A DNA stretch of 32,604 nucleotides, from positions 1 through 32,604 of the forward strand of contig MWDI01000006.1 in NCBI GenBank assembly GCA_002070475.1. Direction: 5' to 3'. The notes beneath the pieces were generated by a model, which was given only the letters and a program-made list of their open reading frames with translations, was not told the DNA's origin and ran no database searches. This stretch comes from Firmicutes bacterium ADurb.Bin146. Lineage in GTDB: Bacteria; Bacillota; Clostridia; DUPQ01. Position numbers and translations under genes: made by a program. Below are positions 26,237 through 32,604 of this stretch, piece by piece (position 1 is the first letter of the stretch; every line of letters begins with the position of its first letter).

Positions 26237-26250
26237 CCTTTTTATTGATT
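26231..26250. repeat. Inverted repeat formed by two back-to-back -35 boxes
   Basis: AATCAA and TTGATT, 8 bases apart, are mirror images and serve as the -35 boxes of the leftward and rightward promoters. One regulator bound here could control both genes. Confidence 0.5.
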
Positions 26251-26273
26251 TTCCATTTGTTTTTGCCTATACT
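26245..26273 (+). promoter_or_regulatory. Sigma-A promoter of the TagA-like gene
   Basis: TTGATT (26245-26250), 17 bases, TATACT (26268-26273). The leader before ATG 26293 would be about 13 bases and contains GGAG. Confidence 0.68.
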
Positions 26274-26283
26274 TCAAAGTATT

Positions 26284-26287
26284 GGAG
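26284..26287 (+). promoter_or_regulatory. Ribosome site fixing the TagA-like start
   Basis: GGAG lies 5 bases before ATG 26293. This excludes the TTG at 26245, which falls in the -35 box. Confidence 0.75.
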
Positions 26288-26292
26288 ACGCT

Positions 26293-27021
26293 ATGGATAT
26301 TTTAGGTATAAGAATTGACGATATTGATATGGATAATGCATTATCAAAAGCATATGCGGCTTTATGTGATAACAAATCTTTTAAGTATATTTTTACTCCC
26401 AATGCAGAAATTTGTATGGCTGCTATTAAGAACAATAACCTTATGGAAGCATTAAACTCCTCTTTTATGAATATTCCTGATGGTGAAGGAGTTGTTCTTG
26501 CTTCTAAAATATTAAAGGCTCCTTTAAAAGAAAAGGTACCTGGATGCGTGTTTGTACAAAATCTTTTAGGTATAGGTAAAAACTTTTCTGTTTATCTTCT
26601 TGGTGCATCTTATGATTCTGTCAGCACTGCAGCTCAAAATATTCTATCTCATTATCCTAATATATCCATATCTGGTTTTCACGATGGTTTTTTTAGCGAA
26701 AATCAGGAAAAAGAAATAATTGATGATATTAACATAAAAAAACCTGATCTTATTATTATAGGTTTAGGTGCTCCGAAGCAGGAGCTTTTCATATACAGAC
26801 ACAGTAAGGACATACGCTCTGGTCTCGCTATCGGAGCAGGCGGAACTATTGATATTATTTCAGGATTTGCGAAAAGAGCACCGAAATTTTTCTGCAAATA
26901 TAAGCTTGAATGGTTCTACAGGCTTATTAAGCAGCCTAAAAGGTTTCGAAGAATGCTTAACATCCCTTTATTCCTTTTAAAGTGCAAACAGCATATGTTG
27001 TTCAAAAAAAAGAAAGACTAG
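26293..27021 (+). CDS. WecG/TagA/CpsF-family N-acetylmannosaminyltransferase
   Basis: This 242-residue peripheral membrane enzyme is of a family that adds ManNAc (or a related uronic acid) to lipid-linked GlcNAc in wall teichoic acid, enterobacterial common antigen or secondary wall polymer synthesis. Marks are TPN with Thr35, PDGEG with Asp63 (the two sites match the proposed catalytic pair of TagA), and LGAPKQE (158-164). The expected R-x-PG motif reads KVPG (81-84). The basic, hydrophobic C-terminal tail (about 205-242, ending in FKKKKD) is the membrane-targeting appendage of TagA. It is transcribed alone. In SLH-bearing bacteria TagA homologues are part of the wall-polymer pathway, which would link it to the SLH protease in this window. 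Confidence 0.9.
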   Translation: MDILGIRIDDIDMDNALSKAYAALCDNKSFKYIFTPNAEICMAAIKNNNLMEALNSSFMNIPDGEGVVLASKILKAPLKEKVPGCVFVQNLLGIGKNFSVYLLGASYDSVSTAAQNILSHYPNISISGFHDGFFSENQEKEIIDDINIKKPDLIIIGLGAPKQELFIYRHSKDIRSGLAIGAGGTIDIISGFAKRAPKFFCKYKLEWFYRLIKQPKRFRRMLNIPLFLLKCKQHMLFKKKKD

Positions 27022-27035
27022 GTCTTTCTGTTTTT
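27003..27035. terminator. Bidirectional terminator with the tagA stop codon in its loop
   Basis: The perfect 8-bp stem AGAAAGAC (27011-27018) and GTCTTTCT (27022-27029) has the TAG stop codon (27019-27021) as its loop. On the plus strand GTTTTT follows; on the minus strand eight T follow (27010-27003). It can end transcription of tagA rightward and of the rsmG operon leftward. Confidence 0.85.
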
Positions 27036-27125
27036 ATGAGGAATGAATTATGAAATTTATTGTATCTTCATAATAAAGTACACATGTGAATATTCTGTGA
27101 ATAATTGATTAAATCTTTGTGAATA

Positions 27126-27824
27126 CTATAAAGGTTTCTTTTTTGGCATACCGTCTGATCTGGGGTATTTATCCAGAGTATTTCTTGTCTTTCTAAAAAA
27201 TATGTTGCATCTTTTTATATCGGAAAAAGGAATAGTCTGCATATCTGATTTACTTACTTCAACAGAAAGCTGTTTCATGGCATTTTTTGCTGATTCCAGT
27301 TCGGAGTTATCGGTTTTCATGGCAATAAAATAACCATCTTTTTTTATAAAAGGAACACAGTATTCCAATAGAACATTTAATGGCGCAACAGCCCTTGCTG
27401 TTGCGATATCAAATCTTTCTCTGTATATATCCTCTCTTCCTGCAATCTCCGCCCGGTCCTGACATATAAATATCTGATCTAAATCCAGTGATTTTATTAC
27501 ATGCTCTAAAAAAGAAACTTTTTTGCCATTTGCTTCAAGCAAAACTATTTTATGAATATATCCTGCAATCTTTAAAGGTATACCTGGAAAACCTGCGCCA
27601 GTTCCTACATCAATTAGTGATCTAGTCCCTTCTGTTCCTTTAAAAAGCATAAGGCTGTCCCCAAAATGCTTTATGTAAATATCCTTTAAATCCGTTATTC
27701 CTGTAAGATTAAACTTTTTATTCCATTCAATAAGAAGAGTCGCATATGTATTGAATTTTTCGTATTGCTCCTCTTCATATTCTATTTCCAGTTTATCATA
27801 AATACCTTTAAGCAGTTCCTTCAT
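27126..27824 (-). CDS. rsmG: 16S rRNA (guanine-527-N7) methyltransferase
   Basis: This 232-residue enzyme methylates N7 of G527 in the 530 loop of 16S rRNA using S-adenosylmethionine. The binding motif [12 protein letters not shown] (72-83) is the RsmG/GidB hallmark, and the segment after it ([16 protein letters not shown]) fits the second cofactor strand. Length is near normal (about 240). It overlaps mnmG by 4 bases (ATGA) and is the last gene of the yidC-to-rsmG block. Transcription should end at the bidirectional hairpin about 90 bases on. Confidence 0.96.
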   Translation of the reverse strand: MKELLKGIYDKLEIEYEEEQYEKFNTYATLLIEWNKKFNLTGITDLKDIYIKHFGDSLMLFKGTEGTRSLIDVGTGAGFPGIPLKIAGYIHKIVLLEANGKKVSFLEHVIKSLDLDQIFICQDRAEIAGREDIYRERFDIATARAVAPLNVLLEYCVPFIKKDGYFIAMKTDNSELESAKNAMKQLSVEVSKSDMQTIPFSDIKRCNIFFRKTRNTLDKYPRSDGMPKKKPL

Positions 27825-29701
27825 TCCTCTATCTCCTTTTTCTTTCGCTTCTGCTGTTCGATATAAACATAAAGCACCTGTATATCTGCTGGAGATACTC
27901 CTGATATTCTTCCTGCCATGCCTAATGAAATTGGTTTTATGTTATCAAGTTTCTGTTTAGCTTCATTTCTCAGTCCTGTAATTTTCTTGAAGTCTATATA
28001 TCCGGGAAGCAGAATCTTCTCCATCTTTTTAAACTGCTCTACCTGCTTGAGCTGTTTTTCTATATATCCTTCATATTTTATCTTTATCTCCGCTTCCTCT
28101 TTCTCCTCTATTGCTATATCAGGAATCTGGTCATCAATTTCGTACAGGTCTTTGTAACTGATGCCTTCTCGCTTCAGAATAGCTGCTTCAGTGATTCCGG
28201 AATTAATCGTCTGCTGGTTCCTTTTTTCAAAAAACGGATTTGCTATTTTAGGAGAAACATTTTTCTTTTTTAATCTCTCTATTTCCTTTTCTATATTATC
28301 CATTTTTAACAGGAACTTTGTATATCTTTCCTGGTTTATAAGGCCTATTTCATAGCCTTTTGGAGTGAGCCTTTCATCTGCATTATCTTGTCTTAGTATA
28401 AGACGGTATTCAGACCTGCTGGTCATCATCCTGTATGGTTCATTAGTTCCTTTTGTAACAAGGTCATCAATGAGTACTCCAATATATGCTTGTGATCTGT
28501 CTAGTACTAGTGCATGTGAATTTTTAATCTTTAAGGCAGCATTTATCCCTGCCATTATTCCCTGTGCAGCAGCTTCTTCATAACCGCTGCTTCCATTGCT
28601 CTGTCCTGCAGAGTAAAGCCCATGGAAATTCTTAAATTCCAATGTATGTAAAAGCTGCAAAGGGTCAAAACAGTCATATTCAATTGCATAAGCGCTTCTC
28701 ATGAAAACAACATTCTCCAGACCTTCTATTGATTTGTACATTTCTTCCTGCACATCTTCCGGCATTGAACTGGACATGCCCTGAACATACATCTCATCGG
28801 TCATCAGTCCCATTGGTTCAATAAAGACCTGATGTCTTTCTTTGTCTGCAAATTTAACTATTTTGTCCTCTATTGATGGGCAGTATCTTACCCCTGTCCC
28901 GCTTATCTTTCCGCTGTACAAAGGTGATCTGTCCAGGTTTCTTCTTATAATATCATGGGTATTCTTATTAGTGTATGTCAGATAACAAGGTATCTGGTCT
29001 ATAACAATTTTATCTGTTTCAAATGAAAAAGGCACAATAGGTTCATCCCCGTTCTGAGCAGACATCTTCGTAAAATCTATACTGTCCTTATGAACCCTTG
29101 CAGGTGTTCCTGTTTTAAATCTTCTTAATTTAATTCCTTTTTGTTCAAGGTTCAGTGAAAGTTTATTAGCAGGGAATAACCCGTCAGGTCCGCCTTCATA
29201 TGATGTATCCCCAATAATAATACGGGCTTTAAGGTATGTTCCGGTTGCTATTATTACAGCTTTTGCAGAAAATTTCGCATTAGTGTTTGTAATGACTCCA
29301 ATAACTTTATTCTCATCACTAAAAATAACATCGGTTACTTCATACTGTCGAATATCAAGATTAGTCTGTGTTTCAAGTGTATGCTTCATCATAATCTGAT
29401 ACTGTCTTCTATCTATTTGTGCTCTAAGAGAATAAACTGCCGGTCCACTGGACCTGTTAAGCATTTTTGACTGTATAAGGGTCGCATCAGCACACTTTCC
29501 CATCTGACCGCCTAAAGCATCAATTTCCCTTACCAGGTGCCCTTTAGCCGTCCCGCCTATGCTTGGATTGCATGGCATGTTGGCTATACTGTCAAGATTT
29601 AAAGTAAAAACAGCTGTCTTCAATCCCATTCTTGCAGATGCAAGAGCAGCTTCACACCCTGCATGGCCTGCCCCGACAACAATAACATCATATTCCTTCA
29701 T
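27821..29701 (-). CDS. mnmG: tRNA uridine-34 5-carboxymethylaminomethyl modification enzyme, FAD subunit
   Basis: This 626-residue FAD protein works with MnmE to place the carboxymethylaminomethyl group on wobble U34 of several tRNAs, with methylene-tetrahydrofolate as carbon donor and glycine or ammonium as nitrogen source. The FAD site GAGHAG (10-15) starts the chain. CNPSIGG near residue 45 and [10 protein letters not shown] near 200 are conserved, as is [15 protein letters not shown] with RLTPKG near 430. A C-terminal helical tail binds tRNA and MnmE. Length is normal. It lies 1 base after mnmE and overlaps rsmG by 4. Confidence 0.97.
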   Translation of the reverse strand: MKEYDVIVVGAGHAGCEAALASARMGLKTAVFTLNLDSIANMPCNPSIGGTAKGHLVREIDALGGQMGKCADATLIQSKMLNRSSGPAVYSLRAQIDRRQYQIMMKHTLETQTNLDIRQYEVTDVIFSDENKVIGVITNTNAKFSAKAVIIATGTYLKARIIIGDTSYEGGPDGLFPANKLSLNLEQKGIKLRRFKTGTPARVHKDSIDFTKMSAQNGDEPIVPFSFETDKIVIDQIPCYLTYTNKNTHDIIRRNLDRSPLYSGKISGTGVRYCPSIEDKIVKFADKERHQVFIEPMGLMTDEMYVQGMSSSMPEDVQEEMYKSIEGLENVVFMRSAYAIEYDCFDPLQLLHTLEFKNFHGLYSAGQSNGSSGYEEAAAQGIMAGINAALKIKNSHALVLDRSQAYIGVLIDDLVTKGTNEPYRMMTSRSEYRLILRQDNADERLTPKGYEIGLINQERYTKFLLKMDNIEKEIERLKKKNVSPKIANPFFEKRNQQTINSGITEAAILKREGISYKDLYEIDDQIPDIAIEEKEEAEIKIKYEGYIEKQLKQVEQFKKMEKILLPGYIDFKKITGLRNEAKQKLDNIKPISLGMAGRISGVSPADIQVLYVYIEQQKRKKKEIEE

Positions 29702-29702
29702 T

Positions 29703-31073
29703 CTATTTACCTATGCAGAATTTTTCAAAAATCCTGTCCACAATATCTGCACTTGCGGTTTCTCCTGTTATTTTGCCTAGTTCCTCTGCAGCGCAGGTTA
29801 AGTCAACACTAAGCATATCTATAAAAGATCCTTCTTTTGTGTTTTCCAAATATTTAATAGCATCGGCTATATGTTTTTTGTGCCTTTCGTTTGTTATAAC
29901 AGAATCTTTCTGTCGGATACTCCCTGCATTAACCATATCCAGTAATTTATCAAAAATTTCGTTAATCCCTTCTTTTTTATCTAAAGAACAAGCTATTATT
30001 CTATCTTTGAATATTTTTTTCAGGTCTCTTTCCATAAATTTAATATGCTTATCCCTTTCATTTTCCAATAGAAGATCTGTCTTGTTTAGTACGCATATGG
30101 CCTTATTCATATCTTTTATATAATTGAATATCTCATCTTTGTATGGTCTGTTTATATCTGCTATATAGATGACTGCATCCGATTCCTCTATTGCCTCTTT
30201 GGATTTCTCTATGCCTATCTTTTCTATTTCATTATCTGTACTGCGAATGCCCGCGGTGTCTTTTAATATAACGCATAATCCTTTTATATCTATCTTTACT
30301 TCTACTACATCCCTTGTTGTTCCGGCAATATCTGTAACAATAACACGATTCTGGCCGCATGCTCTATTTATAAATGTGGATTTCCCGACATTTACATCCC
30401 CGACAACAGCAACATTTAATCCTTCCCGTATTATTCTTCTGTTATCAAAGTCCTCAATAAGTATCCTAAGTCTCTTTGCTATTTCTTCTGCTTTCTCCTT
30501 TGTATCTTTTGCAGTTATCTTCTCAACATCATATTCTGGGTAATCCATCATAACCATGATGTGTGAAATGAGATCGATTAGCTCGCTTCTTATACCTTTA
30601 ATCTGTAAACTCTTTTCGCCCTTCATTTGAGACAGTGCTTCTTTGTATGTATCTTCTGCTTCACTGTTAATAAGGTCCATAACTGCTTCAGCTTCCATAA
30701 GATCAATGTGGCCGTTTACGAATGCTCTTTTTGTGAATTCGCCTGGTTGTGCAGGATGAGCTCCGTTAGCATAAGCCATAGCAAGTATTTTTTTTGTCAC
30801 ATATATACCGCCATGACAGTGGATTTCCACAGTATCTTCTCCTGTGTAGGTTTTTGGCGCTTGCATTTTAAGAAGCAGCACGTTATCAAGCGTGTTGCCT
30901 TTTTCATCTTGTACAGTACCATATGTTACTGTGTGGCTTTTTATACTTTCAAAAGGAGTCTTTGATTTAAACATACTTTTGGCAACCGAAAAAGCGTTGC
31001 TGCCGCTAATCCTGATTACTGATATTCCTCCAACCCCAACAGGTGTGGAAATTGCTGCTATAGTATGTTCCAT
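29703..31073 (-). CDS. mnmE: tRNA uridine-34 modification GTPase
   Basis: This 456-residue GTPase is the partner of MnmG. The N-terminal folate-binding domain begins [20 protein letters not shown]. The G domain sits within the helical domain: G1 GDVNVGKS (225-232), G2 GTTRD (251-255), G3 DTAG (272-275) and NKTD. The C-terminal CIGK (Cys453) is the conserved MnmE ending. In G1, Val replaces the Pro that most relatives have (G-K/R-PNVGKS), a mild variant that keeps the phosphate loop. It starts 5 bases after jag with a poor ribosome site (TTAGAAAAG), so coupling to jag is likely. Confidence 0.97.
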   Translation of the reverse strand: MEHTIAAISTPVGVGGISVIRISGSNAFSVAKSMFKSKTPFESIKSHTVTYGTVQDEKGNTLDNVLLLKMQAPKTYTGEDTVEIHCHGGIYVTKKILAMAYANGAHPAQPGEFTKRAFVNGHIDLMEAEAVMDLINSEAEDTYKEALSQMKGEKSLQIKGIRSELIDLISHIMVMMDYPEYDVEKITAKDTKEKAEEIAKRLRILIEDFDNRRIIREGLNVAVVGDVNVGKSTFINRACGQNRVIVTDIAGTTRDVVEVKIDIKGLCVILKDTAGIRSTDNEIEKIGIEKSKEAIEESDAVIYIADINRPYKDEIFNYIKDMNKAICVLNKTDLLLENERDKHIKFMERDLKKIFKDRIIACSLDKKEGINEIFDKLLDMVNAGSIRQKDSVITNERHKKHIADAIKYLENTKEGSFIDMLSVDLTCAAEELGKITGETASADIVDRIFEKFCIGK

Positions 31074-31078
31074 CTTTT

Positions 31079-31729
31079 CTAATAGCTGCTTCTTTTTCCG
31101 TTTCTTTCAAAAGAAATTACTATTTTTCTGTTTGGCTCGTCTCCTACACTGTATGTAGAAATATTATCCCTGTTCTGAAGGCATGTATGGATTATCCTTC
31201 TTTCATAGGAAGACATAGGGTCAAGCATAAAATCTCTTTTTGTTTTAACGACTTTTTCAGCAGTCTTTTTTGCTAAATCTTCCAGGTAAGCCTTGTGTCT
31301 TTCCCTATAATTTTCTGTATCTATTAAAACCCTTACATGAGTATCATAAGCCCTGCTGACTACTTGTGACGTCAAAAATTGCAATGACTGGAGCACTTCT
31401 CCTCTTCTTCCGATAATCAATCCGGAATCATTACAGTTTATGTCCGCTTTATAGAAGCCCTCTTCTTCACTGACAAAAACATCCGGAGCAAGTCCCATCT
31501 GCGAAAGCACATCCTCTAAAAAAAACTTTATTGTTTCTTTAGGATCATCTTCTGTTGAGAAAAATACTCTTACCCTAGCTTCTTTTCTTCCTATTCCAAG
31601 AAGCCCCTTGGATTCTTCTTCTACTATCTCTATTTCAACATCTCCAAGCTCCAGCCCTAATTCCAAAAGCGCTGCCTGGACCGCTTCATCAACTGTTTTT
31701 CCTGTCTTTTCAATGCTTACTTTGCTCAT
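31079..31729 (-). CDS. jag: RNA-binding protein Jag/KhpB (SpoIIIJ-associated)
   Basis: This 216-residue protein has a Jag-N domain (VSIEKTGKTVDEAV...), a KH domain with GLIIGRRGEVLQSL, and an R3H domain with the RxxxH core in YERRIIH. It binds RNA and, in streptococci and relatives, works with KhpA to control cell elongation and division. An open frame continues 27 codons upstream to 31810 into yidC, but MSKVSIEK at 31729 is the normal family start. AAGGAGAG at 31741-31748 is its ribosome site, 11 bases ahead, somewhat far. It overlaps yidC by 20 bases, the usual neighbour. Confidence 0.95.
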   Translation of the reverse strand: MSKVSIEKTGKTVDEAVQAALLELGLELGDVEIEIVEEESKGLLGIGRKEARVRVFFSTEDDPKETIKFFLEDVLSQMGLAPDVFVSEEEGFYKADINCNDSGLIIGRRGEVLQSLQFLTSQVVSRAYDTHVRVLIDTENYRERHKAYLEDLAKKTAEKVVKTKRDFMLDPMSSYERRIIHTCLQNRDNISTYSVGDEPNRKIVISFERNGKRSSY

Positions 31730-32604
31730 TTTTATCTTTACTCTCCTTGTTTTCCTCTTTAACTTCATATGTTGCTTCAATGACTTTATCTTCGCCTTGA
31801 GATGCCGCACCGCTTCTTACTGCTTCTGCTTCTTTCTTTGCATCATAATCCTTCCTTATTTTCTCAATTAAGAAATGCTGGCCAATCTGAACGATATATG
31901 TGAATATCCAGTAAAGTGACATGCTTACCGGTAATGTGAAGCCTATCCATAATGTCATTGCAGGCATTAAGAACTTCATAGTCTTATTCATCTGTGAAGA
32001 CATATCCGGAGCTTCATTGGTATTTGTGCTCTTTTTCTTTACAGGCATTCTCTTCTTCATTGCTTTATCAGTAAGATACTGGGAAAGTATTACTAATGCC
32101 ACTGAAATAAGGGGAAGGAATATAATAGGCAGATATGTGCCTATTGTTTCTGCTCCGAATAATATGGAAGGGTTAAATTTTGGAACTAATCCAAGATTCA
32201 TGCCTAGGAACTTCATATTAATTAGTTTGTCAGGCGTTATTAGATCTTTTACAAGCTCAAACTTTGCAGGATCAGAGATAAGATCATTATTGATGGTAGT
32301 CTGCAAAACTGTAGGTGCATACTCCAGACGTTCCATTATCTGAGTGATTACATCCTTGGAAACTCCCTTAATGTATGTAAGAGGTTGCGCAAGAACCCTA
32401 TACATTGCTATTAGCAGTGGAAATTGAATTAAAGTAGGCAGGCATCCTGATGCGCAACCCACATTTTCTTGCTTATACAATTTCTGGATTTCCTCATTCT
32501 GCTTCTGCTGGTCATTCTTATATCTTCTCTTTATAGCATCAACTTTAGGGGTGAGCTCGCTCATCCTCATTGTAGACTTTTGACCTTTAATAGAAAGCGG
32601 CATT
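31710..32604 (-). CDS. yidC: Membrane protein insertase YidC/SpoIIIJ, 5' end outside the window
   Basis: About 297 C-terminal residues of an Oxa1/YidC/Alb3 insertase, which helps place proteins into the cell membrane with or without Sec. The frame runs to the right edge; the first Met in the window (32601-32603) is internal, because the signal peptide and first membrane helix with the conserved Arg are missing. Visible parts are the cytoplasmic helical hairpin (STMRMSELTPKVDAIKRRYK), the next membrane segment with GCLPTLIQFPLLIAM, and three further hydrophobic segments ending in SLYWIFTYIVQIGQHFL. The tail of about 55 residues is strongly charged (Lys/Glu), as in insertases that bind ribosomes. 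Followed by jag as in most Bacillota. Confidence 0.95.
   Translation of the reverse strand, partial: MPLSIKGQKSTMRMSELTPKVDAIKRRYKNDQQKQNEEIQKLYKQENVGCASGCLPTLIQFPLLIAMYRVLAQPLTYIKGVSKDVITQIMERLEYAPTVLQTTINNDLISDPAKFELVKDLITPDKLINMKFLGMNLGLVPKFNPSILFGAETIGTYLPIIFLPLISVALVILSQYLTDKAMKKRMPVKKKSTNTNEAPDMSSQMNKTMKFLMPAMTLWIGFTLPVSMSLYWIFTYIVQIGQHFLIEKIRKDYDAKKEAEAVRSGAASQGEDKVIEATYEVKEENKESKDKNEQSKH
31741..31748 (-). promoter_or_regulatory. Ribosome site of jag inside yidC
   Basis: On the minus strand AAGGAGAG sits 11 bases before ATG 31729. It lies within yidC and supports the shorter jag start over 31810 or 31768. Confidence 0.65.

Noticed and set aside
1..32604. tRNA genes, CRISPR arrays, insertion sequences or phage genes
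   Set aside because: No T-loop-like tRNA ends, regularly spaced repeats, transposase motifs or terminal inverted repeats were seen by eye on either strand.

Overview
The window looks like chromosomal DNA of a low-GC, Gram-positive anaerobe of the Clostridia (Bacillota). The evidence is AT-rich DNA, strong AGGAGG-type ribosome sites, sigma-A promoters with 17-bp spacers, SLH (S-layer homology) domains, a separate membrane adaptor and tyrosine kinase as in Gram-positive capsule systems, and the block yidC-jag-mnmE-mnmG-rsmG that lies beside the replication origin in this phylum. I cannot name the genus. All genes appear intact except the two cut by the window edges. I saw no tRNA, rRNA, CRISPR array, transposon or phage gene, and no gene-free stretch above 300 bases.

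Layout. 1-5519 (+): a nucleoside import and salvage operon, with the end of a BMP-family binding lipoprotein, a terminator, a double ABC ATPase, two permeases and pyrimidine-nucleoside phosphorylase. 5553-10354 (+): three exported or surface proteins, namely a membrane-anchored DUF5050 propeller protein, a subtilisin-like protease carrying RCC1-like repeats and three SLH domains, and a CapA-family lipoprotein. 10356-12179 (-): the ribosome-associated GTPase TypA/BipA. 12303-13625 (+): a family 4 glycoside hydrolase, probably alpha-galactosidase. 13739-17752 (-): an operon of an iron-sulfur flavoprotein enoate/dienoyl-CoA-type reductase followed by the two subunits of aconitase X, a candidate dehydrate-then-reduce pathway whose substrate is unknown.

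17804-27021: a surface polysaccharide region. The polymerase/ligase (Wzy-like) and a WbpM/FlaA1-type nucleotide-sugar 4,6-dehydratase run leftward. Running rightward are a Wzz-like protein with an apparently degenerate kinase-like cytoplasmic domain, a conventional Wzz/CpsC adaptor, the tyrosine kinase CpsD and a PHP-type phosphatase CpsB. A beta-helix lipoprotein (-) and a TagA/WecG glycosyltransferase (+) follow, fired from back-to-back promoters. Apart from TagA there are no glycosyltransferases, no flippase and no initiating sugar-phosphate transferase here, so the pathway must be completed elsewhere. TagA and the SLH protease fit together if the polymer made here is a secondary cell-wall polysaccharide that holds SLH proteins, which is an inference.

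27126-32604 (-): rsmG, mnmG, mnmE, jag and the end of yidC, very tightly packed. They cover tRNA wobble uridine modification, 16S rRNA methylation and membrane protein insertion. The origin is expected beyond the right edge. The parA/parB genes that often follow rsmG in Bacillota are not here; the polysaccharide genes take that place.
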